A DNA stretch of 64,000 nucleotides from Fragum whitleyi (GCA_948146395.1 OX411544.1:92367232-92431231); one strand, 5' to 3'. Shown: positions 43,114 through 56,600, counted from the first letter of the stretch. The notes: a model not told the origin generated them from the sequence alone. Translations and numbers: made by a program.

Positions 43114-43372
43114 GTGACCCGTCACGCGAAAGGGGACCATCTAGGGAATCTGTAAAACGAATATTTGAAAAAGAGATTTGGTCTAGCATAGGTCAACCAT
43201 AGGTCGCATTTCCAAAATTATTTGACTGGAAGGCAGAATGATCTTTATAGAATCAGAAAATAAGCACATTGCGAAAAGTTTCGATCCTAGTCAGTCTGCG
43301 CAATACGCGCAGTCTGACTATGGTCGACCCTTTACGCACTATCAAAATGTCCCTTTTCGTGTGACGGGTCAC
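43114..43372 (+). mobile_element. MITE family B, duplicate of 29341
   Basis: Near-identical to 29341-29599, with both terminal repeats intact. Confidence 0.88.
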
Positions 43373-44913
43373 GTATATTAAAAAGAATTTAACAGGAGAA
43401 GGATTAAGCTGCATCTGCAAATATAGGCCAGTAAAGACAAACAACATTATGAGGGCTCCCAGAAGTATACTGGGCTGTCAGGAATATTACACCGATTCCA
43501 TTAAGAGCGCCTCCAAATAAAACCTCATAAATTCCTCGATATTCGTCGGGGAACTCAAAGTTACTGAATTAATCGTAACAACATAATTGTTTTCGCACCA
43601 ATTACGTCTCACTCTAACTCTTTACATCATTTCAAATAAAATTCATCAAATCACATCGAGAAAACTGTTATACCGTCGAAATTAAAATCACAACAGGATA
43701 CAAAATTTACGTCAAGAAGTCTCTATATAACGTCACGTGTTAAATAAAGACTTGGTGTCGTAAGCTTTGCAACCTGCATTGATTAGAAAGACGTTCGAGA
43801 CAACCATATATATACTCAACAACAAAACTAACGTATCAATAAAATTTTAAGATATAACTATATTAATCTTAAGTTTGGAATAATGAATATATTAAAATAA
43901 ATATTAAACAATTATTGTGTTGTGAAAAAACGGATGAAACCGAATGCATTGGGCACCATTGAAGATTGTGCAAACGTACAGAGACGACAACCTCCAAAAT
44001 CAAAATTTCGAAATCTGAGATCATTTTCATTACACAGTAAAAGTAGATAACGCATGAGTTCGTATGCGTTATTCCTCTTGAAGGGAACGTCTGACACATT
44101 GATTTCGGTATATTACCAAGATTAACTCCAAAAATTGCTATCCATTCGTTCTGCATGTTGCCCCAGTTTGGCACAAAACCTTGGATTTTCGTACTTTTGG
44201 ACTCCCATTGCCAGCTCGTTTAGAGATGTGTCTGATCGGTGACAGAGAAGGCCTTAGCATTTCTTTAACATGCAATGCACGAAGAAAATACATAATAAGA
44301 TAAGATGAATGAGCCATTATATTAACTTGACTACAGGAGGTTACCCATCGATACTAGATTCAGATATCTCATCTTAGTGGTTCAACACCACTAGTCAACA
44401 AAAACTTCAAAACAATAACCTGTAAAGAATTTCTGATCAAAACACATTACAATGTAGCCCCCATATCCTGTAAGTCTCAAGAACATGAAGTTGTTATAAT
44501 TAACGTTTAAACCTTGCAATGGCTAAGTTATAATCCGCCATAGCACACGGAAGAGTCATTTATTCAAATCACAATGTGAATCAGTTCAGCATGACAATGG
44601 CACGATGACGTACCTCGATACAATTTAACATTTGATTAACATCTGCAAATTCTTCGTAATTGGGTGAATCTGAAATCGTTTGTTTTGTAGTTTCTGGGCT
44701 ACACAAATGAATTTACAAAGGGACGTCATTTATGCAGGGAGTCCAATTACTCAGCGATGCCCGATAACTGTCCTTGCAGTGCTTTGATTTGTATGATTCA
44801 TAATCTTGAAGTGATTTCTTGTCACTTAGCTTATTGCCATTGAAATAGAGGCAATGTTCATTCTGAAGCAAATCGCTTGGTGAGAACTTACAAACTCCTT
44901 ATTAGAAAATAAA

Positions 44914-45063
44914 ACTTGAACATTTAATAAAAACACTCGGTATTTCTATATTTCGGCAAAAAGTGCCTTTTTCGAGAAAAATGAAACAAATATTTATTTC
45001 AAGAATTGGAATACCGAGTATTTTTTATTAAATGTTAATTATATTCCCTTCGAAATAATTTTG
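44914..45063. mobile_element. Family C palindrome, duplicate of 31141
   Basis: Only a few substitutions from copy 1 (CTCGGTATTTCT against CTCGGCATTTCT). Confidence 0.6.
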
Positions 45064-45094
45064 CCCCGACGGCGGCACTCATTCTTTCCAGCTA

Positions 45095-45263
45095 TTTGAA
45101 TATCACCAATGACCTATGTAAGATAGCAGCTGGAGGCTAGGAAAGGATGTGATGGTAATACTGGTGATAAAAATACCAGGAATCATTGTTAGGTGCTGCA
45201 GCCGCCACGATATAATTGAAAAAAAAGTAGAAAGCTGAGTAAAACTCCATTCAATCGACCAAT
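45095..45263 (+). mobile_element. SINE, duplicate of 31322
   Basis: Same blocks and same degenerate tail as copy 1. Confidence 0.65.
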
Positions 45264-45597
45264 TGAAATACTTTTATGATAATGTAAAACTTGAAAGTTT
45301 TCCCGTTCTCACTTTAAAATGAAAATGAATAGTGGGTTCATTTTTTTTCGAGAAAAATCGTCTGATTTGAAGGAAAAATATGGAAATGGGGACAATACTT
45401 GAGACATGCAATTTCATCTTCTTCCGAAATAATGTCTCTGGTATGAAACATGAAAGGATCGTAAAATGTAGGGTTAGCATAAACGATTTACTTCCTTGCG
45501 CAGATAACATGCCCTCGCTTACGTTATATGTACAAAAATATAAAGAAATAAAATATACTTCGGAAGAAGAGCTCGCTAAATATATAAAACATACTTA

Positions 45598-45873
45598 GTG
45601 TTTTGAATAAAAAAAATATCTGACGAGGTTGGGAGAATTGATAATTGTCGAGGCTCTGCCGAGACAATTATCAATCCTCACAACCGAGTGAAATTGTATT
45701 ATATTTATCTTATAACCTCCATTTGTCTTGTTTTCGTTGATGTCTCTAACTGAAATGCAAGTTTCTTAAAATAACCTCATTATATCATTGTTCTAAAAGA
45801 AACTTTGTGATATCATAAAAAATATCATAAGGAATGTTATCAAGCATATTATATTATATTTGTATAGTTATAA
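45598..45873 (-). mobile_element. Fold-back family H, duplicate of 31825
   Basis: Same hairpin. This copy has TCTGACGAGGTTGGG where copy 1 has TCTGACGGGGTTGGG. Confidence 0.65.
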
Positions 45874-46032
45874 GATAAAATATACCATACTTGGTTTAAC
45901 CCTTTTTATTTTACATCGATTGGGAAACAAGTTATTACAACTTAGATAAATCCTTCTCTATTCTGCTTCCTGGAAAATTCACCAGTAAACTCGCGCCGAT
46001 TGTGTGGGCCAATAAAAGAACCAAGATCGATA

Positions 46033-46103
46033 GCCGCTCCTGGGAATCGAACTCAGGACCTTTGAGTCTAGAGGCCAAGGCTCTACCTCTAAACCACGGA
46101 CAC
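46033..46103 (-). pseudogene. tRNA-like SINE head, duplicate of 32260
   Basis: Sequence unchanged from copy 1 over the A- and B-boxes. Not a functional tRNA for the same reasons. Confidence 0.6.
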
Positions 46104-46877
46104 AACACTATATATCTACTATATATCTACTAAAATATACTATAAATGGGTAAACAAAATCCCGTAACAACACTTATACTAAGCTGTAGTTGCGAGCTTT
46201 TGGTTGCCTAACGTCGATATTTTGTTTAACATTTTTGTCCTAGATCAAATCGAGAACGACGTTCTGTCACTTCAAATAATGTTACGTATCTGAAATCCCC
46301 GTATTCCTCGAGTTGTCTTGTTTGTTTGTATCTGTCTTGGAATAGCGAAAAATAAAGTCCGGAGTTTCTCCTAACCTGTCTTTTTTACCAGCCATGTGAT
46401 CAGAATGACAAAACGGTGCTCCCTGTTTGCAAAATATACCCTACTTTGCACGCATTTTTTCTTTGATCAACATGTTGATATTGAAAATGTTTTAAGCGTT
46501 TTATTTCCTGGTATCACATCTCATGGAATTGGCAAAACATTGTCGGGAGCTACTATATGAGTCAGTGCGTGACATTTCCAACAATTTGAAATGTATGTGA
46601 GGTGCAAGCATTGAGTAGCGTAAACAGTCACATACTGTAAATATAAAGTTACCTGATGGTCTACAGATACTTTGAGACCTTACCTATCGCATAGTGAAGA
46701 CTCTGAGCAGACTGTGCGGATGCACAGGCTGGTCAGAGTCGTTGTTTGCGCATACTTAGAATTGTTAGAAATCTCATGCACAGGATCATATAGAAATATG
46801 CACTGGTGATAATCACGGTTTCGTAAAGCCCTCAACCTGAACCTTTAAATTTAAACCTTCAACCGGAGAAGCTCTTC

Positions 46878-47023
46878 CCTTTAAGGAAGCAGTTGGAGGC
46901 TAGGAAAGGGTGTGGTGGTTGTACTTGTGAGAGAAATACCAGGAAGCCATTGTTAGGTGCTCCAGCTGCCGCGATATAACTGAAAAAATGTTGAAAGCGG
47001 CGTTAAACTCCATTTAATCAATT
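46878..47023 (+). mobile_element. SINE, duplicate of 33105
   Basis: Same as copy 1 apart from small changes (AAAAATGTTGAAAGCGGCGT). It is followed at 47318-47546 by the duplicate of the diverged family B element. Confidence 0.65.
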
Positions 47024-48280
47024 AACCCTTTGGGGCAGACATATAACAGAACTGCAGTTTGAGATTTATTGGGCTGGAGTCCAATAAATGGATAATTGCC
47101 TGGTATATGGTTTGCGTGTTTCCTATGCCAATTGGGAGCGTGAACATGTCTCTTCTGACAGTGGTGTTGCAGACAAACTACTTGTATGATACAAGGAAAC
47201 AATTTTTCGTGTAACCCGTCCACCGAAGATGGTAATACATAAATAGATAAAATGTTAGTAAACTCGAAAAGAAAAATGGTCAATAGAACCCCCAAAAACA
47301 AATCCCTTCACACAAAAAACCATCTGGGAAGTTTTTAATACAATAAACATTTGTAAAATATATTAAGTAAAACATAGGTCAACCAGAAGCCGCATTCCGA
47401 AAATGTTAATTGGGAAGGAAGAATGTTCATTCTAGAGCCAGAAAAATACTCTTAGCGAACTATTCGACCCAATTCAGTCTTCGAAGCCAACGAAGGCTGA
47501 CGGCAGACTGACAACGGTCGATACTTTGTGCATTTCCTGGAGATTCTGAATTGAGCGATTCAGAATGGGTTTTATTGAGATGACTGTCATTTTATTTAGT
47601 TTACATCTTTAGTGATATGAATAAAATCGTTGAAAGCGGCGTAAAAACCAATTCGATTAAAAGTGAAAGTCCGATTTACTCGTGACTTTTTCATAGATAA
47701 AATACGCAAATCTATTAAAGCACGTACCTGAATACCAGTTCCAACAATTTGCAGACATGCTATTCCATGGTGGTATGCGGGAGTTTAAAATTTAAGGTTT
47801 TAAAGCCCATACACGATCAAAATAATTGATGACAATTTTGGATGAAACTTCAAGATCACTCATGCACGTATATTTGTCTTATTCTTCAGTATTGGCAATA
47901 TTATTGATCATTATTGATTATTTAAATTAAAGGTTATCAATGTATTGATTTAGTATTGTTGTAAACGATACTGGTCCATTCGGGAAATAGCTCGTACTTT
48001 TCCATAAACTGGAAGGTGCCTCGGACGAAAGTGCAGTTATCTTGTGTCATTATTTTAGGAAATTCGGCTTCCGGTGGAACTTTGATTAATGGGCTACGCT
48101 TGAAAAAATATTCCTTGAATGCCTTCCTATAGTCTATGGAGATCTTACAGGCATATTACAATTTGATGACAAAACGCAGTAAAGCACTGCGCTTTGTTAT
48201 CAAATTATGATATGCCCTGGTTTTATCTTTCGTTGATTTTTGATTTTCTCCACGTTATCTTCATGTTTGTGACGCCATGA

Positions 48281-51218
48281 ACTTAATATTGTTAATGGTC
48301 GCTTGGAAAAGGGAGATTATACATATCATGGATTATATAGGGGTAACTCTGTAAATAGTACTGTTGACTATTTAATAACAAATTATTTGAATTTTGACAG
48401 GTTGAGTAATTTTAATGTTAATTCATTGACAGAATTTAGCGATCACAGCTCAATTTCATTTTCTCTGTCATATGAATACTCCTATTTACATTGTCTTGAT
48501 AAAGTAACGTACTTTGATAAAATAGTTTGGAAAAGTGAAATAAAAGAAGACTTGTCTTCTGTTTTAGAAGACAAGACTCATTTGTTTCATAATTTAATAG
48601 ATCGCCTAGTAACAAATGAAATAGATATAAATGACTGTATTTCTCAGTTTTCAAATCTAATATATGACATTTCTTTTTCATTATGTGGGAAAACGGTAAA
48701 AAGTGGTATACATAAAAGTCGAAAATCAAAATCTCCATGGTTTGATAACGATTGCAAAATGGCAAAAAAATCATTTTTCAATGCTAAGCGAAAATTTCTT
48801 TCAGATAAAACCCATTCAAATAGAGATGAGTTTATGAAAGATAGGTCAGACTTTAATAGAGTGAAACGGAAAGCTAAAAATAAATATTATCATAAAGAAA
48901 ATATTAACCTTTCAAACTTGGCTAAGAGCAGTCCTAGACAATTTTGGGACAGAATTCGCCAATCTAAGCAGTCTTCTGAAAATGATACAAACTTATCAGC
49001 AGAAGATTTTGCTCAGTATTTTGCAAATATTTCCAATAACCAAGAACCTAATTTATCAAATACTTTTATAAATGGTGATACAGACAATTTGTCTTTTATC
49101 GAATCATTAGATATGAACATTAGCACCGAAGAGATTCAAAAGGCAATTAGCTCAATGAATAGACATAAAAGTTCCGATATTGAAGGCAACGTTGCAGATT
49201 TTTTTATCGATTGTAAGGATTTTATAGCCCCCTTTCTCACATCGATTTTTAATCACATTTATAATACGGGTAATTATCCTGTTTCATGGACAAAAGGTGC
49301 AATAGTACCTCTTTTTAAAAAAGGTGATAAGAATAACCCTGAATGTTACAGGGGCATTACACTTATCAACATTTCAGCAAAAATCTTCTCGCTCGTTTTA
49401 AGAAACAGATTGAATTCATGGTGCGAAAACAACCGTGTTTTTTATGAAAATCAATTCAGATTTCGAAGCAAACATTCAACGTCCGATGCCATCTTTATTC
49501 TTCACACTATAATTCAAAATATCTTATCAAAGAACAATAAACTATGGTGTATTTTCATTGATTATAAGAGAGCATTCGATACTGTGGACAGAGATTCTCT
49601 GTTTTATAAACTAATAGAACTAGGCGTAAGTTGCAAATTTATCACTATTATAAAAGCAATGTACAAAAGTGTTCAATCTTGTGAAAAGTTATCAAATAAT
49701 TCATCTCTTTCGGATTTTTTCAACGTGAGTATCGGTTTAAAACAAGGTGAACCTCTCTCGCCCATCTTGTTTCTTCTCTTCATTAATGATATAACTGAAA
49801 ATTTAGACTTAAACTCAATGAGTGACTCAGACTTGGAATTATTGTCAAAATATTTAATCTTATTTGCGGATGATATAGTTCTGTTTACCACCAGCCAAGA
49901 AAGCCTCCAAGCCCAAATAGATAGTCTATATCAGTATTCGTGTAAATGGGGTCTTGAAATAAATATTGAGAAAACCAAAGTTTGTGTTTTTGAAAAAAGA
50001 AAGTCTCTGAAAGATCGCAATATTTTAATCAATGGTAAAATTGTTGAATTTGTCGATCAGTTTTCATATTTAGGACTCGTTTTCAACTATACAGGATCGT
50101 TTAATCTAGCGGTGAAAACGTTGAATGATCAAGCTTCAAGAGCATACAATAGTCTTCTGAAGATTTTTGATACTAATTCGTTTGATATTAAAACAAAGAT
50201 TACATTATTTGATTCGATGGTACAACCAATTTTGCTTTACGGAGCGGAAGTGTGGGGTATATATAACTTCACAACTGTAGACAATTTACATTTGAGATTT
50301 TTAAGATATCTGTTGGGAGTTAAAAAGCAGACTCCAATTTGTGCTATATTTGGAGAATTCGGAAGATTGCCCTTTTCAGTAAAGAGCAAACAAAGAGCAC
50401 TCAAGTTTTGGTGTAAATCTATGTCAGGTAATCATCCAAATCTATACGATGCATATCTTAATCAATGTAACCTTAATTCTAATGTGAGTTGGGCCAAAAG
50501 GGTTAATTCTATAATCGACCATCTTGGCTTAACTAATATCAGAATGAACTTCAACCCTAGTGTCAATAATTCTGAAATTTTGAAGAAGAGATTAAGTGAT
50601 CAGTATATACAGAGCTGGCTTTCTTCGATCAACAACTCTAGTAAACTTACTTATTATTGTAAATTCAAAAAGGAATTTATATACGAAAAATATCTTGATA
50701 ATATCACAAATAACAAATGGTTAAAACTATATGCATGCTTTAGGTTGAGCTCTCACAGTTTAGAGATAGAAACTGGTAGATTTACTGGTATTGATAGAGA
50801 AAATAGGCACTGCAAAGTTTGTTCTTCAAATGTTATCGAATCGGAATTTCATTTCTTGCTTTGTTGTAATAAATATGAAAATGCAAGACGAAAATATTTT
50901 AGAAATATTTCCTGGCCAAATATTAATACTTTTTTCTAAATTAATGTCCTCATCAAAAAAGTCTATACTGACTGCCATCTGCAAATATCTTTCTGAAAGT
51001 TACACTTTACGTGATGAAGCCTTGAAAGATAAGGCTGTTCCATAAACTTAATTAATCAATTAATTAGTGATGTTTTTTCTCGGATGAATTATCATCTGAA
51101 ATATGCATGTATAATGTATGTATGTATTTGTCTTTGCCATATTCTGTTTGTTTTGTAAATGGCCATAGACATATATATGTCGAATTTTGCCATTAAAGAA
51201 TTGAATTGAATTGAATTG
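48281..51218 (+). mobile_element. 5'-truncated LINE, copy 2
   Basis: Duplicate of 34510-37447 with the same truncation point, 3' end and (GAATT)n tail. Confidence 0.85.
48303..50939 (+). CDS. Reverse transcriptase ORF of a LINE, copy 2
   Basis: An 878-codon ORF differing from copy 1 at two residues: Phe702 for Val and Asp831 for Tyr. All catalytic residues (D420, D523, D524), the unusual Arg386 and Glu483, and the early stop after NTFF are shared, so these features predate the duplication. The out-of-frame tail runs to 51045. Nothing suggests host function. The open frame may persist only because the insertion is young. Confidence 0.9.
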   Translation: MEKGDYTYHGLYRGNSVNSTVDYLITNYLNFDRLSNFNVNSLTEFSDHSSISFSLSYEYSYLHCLDKVTYFDKIVWKSEIKEDLSSVLEDKTHLFHNLIDRLVTNEIDINDCISQFSNLIYDISFSLCGKTVKSGIHKSRKSKSPWFDNDCKMAKKSFFNAKRKFLSDKTHSNRDEFMKDRSDFNRVKRKAKNKYYHKENINLSNLAKSSPRQFWDRIRQSKQSSENDTNLSAEDFAQYFANISNNQEPNLSNTFINGDTDNLSFIESLDMNISTEEIQKAISSMNRHKSSDIEGNVADFFIDCKDFIAPFLTSIFNHIYNTGNYPVSWTKGAIVPLFKKGDKNNPECYRGITLINISAKIFSLVLRNRLNSWCENNRVFYENQFRFRSKHSTSDAIFILHTIIQNILSKNNKLWCIFIDYKRAFDTVDRDSLFYKLIELGVSCKFITIIKAMYKSVQSCEKLSNNSSLSDFFNVSIGLKQGEPLSPILFLLFINDITENLDLNSMSDSDLELLSKYLILFADDIVLFTTSQESLQAQIDSLYQYSCKWGLEINIEKTKVCVFEKRKSLKDRNILINGKIVEFVDQFSYLGLVFNYTGSFNLAVKTLNDQASRAYNSLLKIFDTNSFDIKTKITLFDSMVQPILLYGAEVWGIYNFTTVDNLHLRFLRYLLGVKKQTPICAIFGEFGRLPFSVKSKQRALKFWCKSMSGNHPNLYDAYLNQCNLNSNVSWAKRVNSIIDHLGLTNIRMNFNPSVNNSEILKKRLSDQYIQSWLSSINNSSKLTYYCKFKKEFIYEKYLDNITNNKWLKLYACFRLSSHSLEIETGRFTGIDRENRHCKVCSSNVIESEFHFLLCCNKYENARRKYFRNISWPNINTFF

Positions 51219-51694
51219 GTAATCCACGTGCGAAACGACGCGCTTTCAAGTCTGCGACCTCATTATTCCCTTTGTCCAATCTCATTAAAATCGGATCCAC
51301 CCTATTGCAATCGCTACGCCCCTGCGAAGCGGTAGCATAGTGGTTTCGTAAAGATGATTATAATTAGATTGCCTTTTGTCTATTTCGTAGAATCGGCGAG
51401 GGTTCCCGACTAGATAATGGTCGTTTACGGACCAACGATTCCTTTATTCCCAATATATGAATTGGATGACGTCGTGGGGCGTCTTGAACGTTTTGGGGTA
51501 CTCATTAAATGAAAATTTGTGTTTATCTCTTTAGGCAATATTACGAGAGTATCCACTTTAAGCGAGAAGCCAATTTACAAAAGTCAAACTCTTTCAAACA
51601 GGAACAAGTCCACAAATATGCGTTTGTTTTCATAATACGTCATTTTATCGCTGTCCGAGTGTATGTAGTGTGGTGATTTGTCAGTCGTGTATCA

Positions 51695-52129
51695 TACAGT
51701 AAGTTTCATCGTAAAATTGGTTTTCATCTCAATCAAAACAGTTCTAAATCGCTCACTCAGCGCTCCATTTATTCATTGTAAACACTCTCTCAAACCATTG
51801 AAAAGCGCTCCAAATTCACCAAAAATGACAAAATCAACGACTGCATTCAAAATACATATAGCTAGATAAAATCGTGATTTTCATTGACATAATTGAAATT
51901 TTGAGTGTCTGATTGGTTTGTGAAGAAATAGAAAGCTATTCATAAAAGTTGTGTGCACATTTTATTAAAGGGAAGTAATAAATACATTGTATTGCTGTTT
52001 TTGTTCATCCTGAACAAAATTAGCGATATTGGATTACTACCCTTTAATTTCACTCAAAACTCATCTCATTCATTCAATTTCATTCCAAAATCATTCAACT
52101 TGTCATTTTCATAATGTTGTTAAGCTGTA
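51695..52129 (-). mobile_element. MITE family A, duplicate of 37924
   Basis: Same element at the expected offset of 13771, with minor substitutions (ATAATGTTGTTAAGC against ATAATGATGTTAAGC). Confidence 0.85.
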
Positions 52130-53928
52130 TTTGTTTTTTTTTTTATATATTTTTTGTCCAAATATAGTGCATTCCTCAGAGATCTCAAAAATATTTTAGT
52201 TTGACGTCTGTCAGACGGTATTTCGATTATAGGATGATTACTCAATGATCTTTGCGAAGGTTTATGGTCCCTTAGGGAGAAGAGGAACGAGAGAAAATAT
52301 ATATTCTGCTTGGATAATCAAATAATTACTATATGGCCCTCAGACTAGAAAACGACTGAGGAGAAATGAATGTAATATTTGTCTAAGAATTTTAAACAAG
52401 CGTACCGCTCTGAAAAAAATACATAATTATTTCATAAATTGATTTCTCTTTCTTCGCGAACCACTATACATCAGCTGCACATGAAAACTTAACCAAGGAT
52501 TACTATGTCCGAAAAGGTTTCGGAAATCCGCGAAATATGATATAAAAAGTGACGAACCTTTGTTTAGAGACTGAATTTATGGTTACAGAAACATGTGCAA
52601 AGTTTCTAAACAATATCTTGAGTAGAAATAGAGATATAACTGATATATACATGTATAGAACAGTTGCATGTAAAAACAAACCCAAGACTTTTAAGTCCGA
52701 AAATGTTTTTGATATCACTGAATTCATTATCAGAGTAATGAATCTTTGACTAGAGTTGGTTTGACTATGGTTAGAGAAGCATGTGCAAAGTTTCAATGCA
52801 ATATCTTTAGTGTAAAGGGTTTTGATACAGTTGCAACTAAAAGCTGAAAACATAGTCGATGCTGATGCAAACGCTGATGCCGACGCCCGGCTGATCGGAA
52901 TAGCCCTGCTTTTCTACGAAAAGTCGAGCTAAAAAATTAACCTAAGGACCAATGATGCAAATATTGAAATTGGCCGAACAATTTGGGACCAGAAATGTTT
53001 CAAGCTTTCAAATTGAAAGTAAACTTGGTCTTAAATGCCAATATTTAGGGGTCAATCAAAGTTTCGTTACAGGTTTTATAGGAGTCACACAAGAATAAAT
53101 TATGAGAGAATTCATAGAAAATAGTCCAGTGGTTTTGAAGTAGACGTTGCTTGAAAAGTTAAAAAGGAAATTTTGATCGCCCTGCTACACTTGCGTTTTT
53201 AAGCTCTTATAGATTATTTGAACACGATGCAAAAAGGTCACATTAGGAAAAAATCATGACAAATTTGGATGAAATTAACTCAGCGGTTTTGGACGATGAG
53301 AAATTTTAAAATTATAAAATCAAAAATGAGACTCATCCTGCAATGCCAAAATGTATGAGCTTATCAATATTACGAGAGAAATACACCAAAATCACGGCAT
53401 CGGTATTATTTGCATAGTCTTCCTGACGTCAGTTAGCGTAATGATCAAAACAGAAAAATACCAAATATTTTTTGGTGAAATCAACTTTTAATCGGTAGCA
53501 GATGATTCTATCTTTTTGACATATTTACAAGGAAGAATTGATAAGATCATTTCATGCCCAGACAAATCAATATCAAGAATTTTGTAAAAAGGACCGACAG
53601 AACAGAGGTAGCAAACAAATGAACATACGAACCCTACTTTGAAAAGGTCACAAAACTCGCAAATGCAGTGAATTTTCAAAATTTCAGTAGAGTAAATACC
53701 GTCATGTTGTTGGAACAAGAAACGCTTGAGGCACAGAAGGACATAGTTTCGCTCCACTAGAATTGCACCAAGGAAACCAGGAGAAACATTAATTTGCTTC
53801 AAGTGAAATTTAAGTAAATTATGATTTTAGAAAGTTGGTCAAGATCTGTGAAAATGAAAATCTCACTATTTATTTAGTACAGTCCTTGACTCTATTATTC
53901 TAGATTTAAGACAATCATCCCTAAACAC

Positions 53929-54500
53929 TTATAAATAGAAAAAATAGTTCTTGACCTTATTCAAGAAGAGCAAAGGTCAATGTTGGTATCAAGGGCTCAA
54001 CATGGTGACAGAATCGAAGACAATCCTCTACCAACCATATTGACTTGATACAGTCATAGACCTAATAATTCAATATTTAAGAAAGTATGTCAAAGGTCAC
54101 GATCAGGGTTATAAAAAAAGGTTCATCATGATGCCAGAATCAAAGACAATCATGTACTCACTTTTATAATTGAATTAATAAAGTCCTACATAAAATTGTT
54201 CATATCCTATGCCTTGATTTAGACAGTAACCTTTTTGATTTCTCCCTTTTAGCCCGTTTTATTGCTTACGTGAAAGCCTTAAGTACCTCAGCTCATTGTT
54301 CAACAAGAATTTAACAAAGAAAGAAATGTGAGAGAGCATATCCTAAGGATAATTTCAGTGACGTTTGGAAATATTCTGATAGGTAGTTTTAGAGAAAAAA
54401 AATATATAAATCTCCCCAATCTTAGTTTAACGAAGAAATCTGAAAGAGCATGTCCCAAGAATAATTCCTGTGAAATAAGTATAGGTTATGATGGGTGCGA
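53929..54500 (+). repeat. Diverged tandem repeats continuing from the duplication breakpoint
   Basis: Units marked by GTGACAGAATCGAAGACAAT, then GATGCCAGAATCAAAGACAA, and AGAAAGTATGTCAAAGGTCA. From about 54320 another unit type appears (GAGAGAGCATATCCTAAGGA, GAAAGAGCATGTCCCAAGAA) that recurs at 57330-57480. An open frame of 120 codons here has no domain. Confidence 0.55.
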
Positions 54501-55684
54501 GGAGTTATCAAAAAGTTCTGAGACAATTGCAATATCTTTTTTATCATCCATAAGGTTTTTTATGAAACTGTCAGTTATTGTTCGTATGGATATGAGTGCT
54601 AATTATACAAAGTTTAAAAAAAATATGATTACGCGTCTGTTGAGGAACCGTCGCTTTGAAAAGCGAATGATGCGCTTTCGGGGCACTTAAAGTTTTAAAC
54701 TCACTGTTGAAAATCAAATTCCTACAAAACTCGCAATACTAAAACGATTTTAAAAATCCAAATTGTGTTGAATTAAACAAATTAATGCGCAACAAGTGTA
54801 CTTGCAACCATGAGGTTAACTTTAAAAGGCGTTTACGATGGAAGAGGTCTAATTAACCAAGACAACGTTATCATTTCGGAAAGAACATAACGTCGGGGCA
54901 CTTTAAATGGCGGTTACAACTAATATGGGTTATTGTTTAAATATAATGCGTTATTTTGCGCTCGCTTTGCGTCACAAGTCTAACAATAAAGATCATAATT
55001 AAATTCGTCAACACAAGTTCTGGGGGTATTTTTATTAAATGTCATCAAAGTTTGATAACAGTTTTTGGTGGACTTTTACGTTCACCAGTGTTAATACCAC
55101 GTTTGAACAATCCTGTCAGATGTTAATAGGTTTTCAAAACAGTAGTACTCATTAAGATTCAATTTACTCTTTTTGAAGAATTGTAACCGTCTGACAACTA
55201 TGCATTTCAAAAATGGAGTGAAACAAGGAGTCTACGTAACTTGTTGCAACCTTAAAGACATCTTTTAAGTGTGAAATCATATTCAATTCTGAGATCGGGT
55301 GAATTTTTTCCTAGCGTAGAACTACTTTTCTGACAGAGTGAGTAATTTGCCCCTTATTTCCCAATGGTCAATAGGAGGTCACTCATGAAATAAAATTACT
55401 GGAATGGCAACCTCCCCTGACACTACTAATGTATATAAAACAAAGGCAAATTAATGGAAATATCGGTATACACATGAATACGGATACAGTCTGAGCAGGT
55501 AAAGTAAAGCATTCAGGCCATGCGATAAAGGTTTATACAAAGGGTTTTTACTTTACATTTCAACACACGAAAGCCAAACTCGAGACAAGTGTCTGCAATT
55601 TTTTACGCGTTTATATGAACACTAAACCTTTCTTTTCTTTGAGAATGAAAATCGCGGAACAATCAATCCATATCCTTTTATAGC
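54501..55684. other. Intronic, no gene identified
   Basis: AT-rich. Two GGGGCACTTAAAG/GGGGCACTTTAAA blocks about 220 bp apart (54680, 54896) could be ends of a small element, but I could not define it. Confidence 0.45.
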
Positions 55685-56600
55685 ATTTTTATCTCCGCTG
55701 GCCGAAGGCCACTGGGGCTATTGTCATGGCGTTGTGTCCGTCGTCCGTTCGTGCGTCCAGTCGTAAACTTTTTCTTTAAACAATCAAACTTCACAGGAAT
55801 GATCCTAGGGTGATCCTCTTTCGAAGTTGTTCAAGAAATTTAGATCCAATGACAAACATGGATTTAATGGGCGTGGCTTGTTTCCAAATATGGTTAAAAG
55901 TGGGTTTTCTCAGATTCTAATTGATGGATACCATTTAAATTTTACATGAATGATCCTTGAGTGGCCTTTTATCAGTCTATAAAAAATTATTGTGATCGGT
56001 TGAAAAATATGTATTTTATGGGCGGAGGTCATTTTTCTTTATGTTATTTAGTCGAAACTTTGAAAATCATTTTCTCAGAACGTAACTGATGGTTTTCAAC
56101 CAAATTTCACTCGAATGGTACTTTAGTGATCCTTTATCATGCTACCAGAAATTATTGTGATCGGATGAAAAATAATTATTTAAATGGGCGGAGGTCATTT
56201 CTCTATATGTTATTTAGTGGAAACTTTGAAAATCATTTTCTCAGAATGTAACTGATGGTTTTCAACCAAATTTCACCGGAATGATCTTTTTGAGTAACCC
56301 TTTATGAGTCTACCAAAAATTACTGTGATCGGATGAAAAATATGTATTTTATGGGCAGAGGTAATTTCTCAATATGTTATTTTGTGTAATCTTTGAAAAT
56401 CATTTTCTCAGAATGTTATGGGTGGATATCAATCAAACGTCATTGGTATGATCCTTGGGCGACCCCTTTATCATGTAGCCAAAATTATTGTCATTGGATG
56501 AAATATATGGTTCTTTTTATTAGCGGAGGTCTTTTCTCTATATGTCATATAGTGGAAACTCTGATACTCATTTTCAACATCAGAATAATCCAAAATATCT
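55685..56600 (+). repeat. Tandem-core repeat element, about 165-bp units
   Basis: Begins ATCTCCGCTGGCCGAAGGCC, GGCTATTGTCATGGCGTTGT and GTCCGTCGTCCGTTCGTGCG. About four units follow, marked by GGGCGGAGGTCATTT at 56020, 56185, 56353 and 56523, with TTGTGATCGGATGAAAAATA. Non-coding. Confidence 0.7.

Larger units (their letters stand above)
42759..53928. repeat. Segmental tandem duplication, copy 2 (11.2 kb, lacks the 2.6-kb insertion)
   Basis: Direct copy of 28979-42758. The left edge (ACATGTATACGTGTTTTCGT) is more diverged from its partner than the remainder. It lacks 39480-42079, and at that position has an intact A-run (53248-53253), so it represents the pre-insertion state. Confidence 0.93.

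Noticed and set aside
54328..54690. 120-codon plus-strand frame
   Set aside because: It overlaps diverged tandem-repeat units that recur at 57330-57480 without an open frame.
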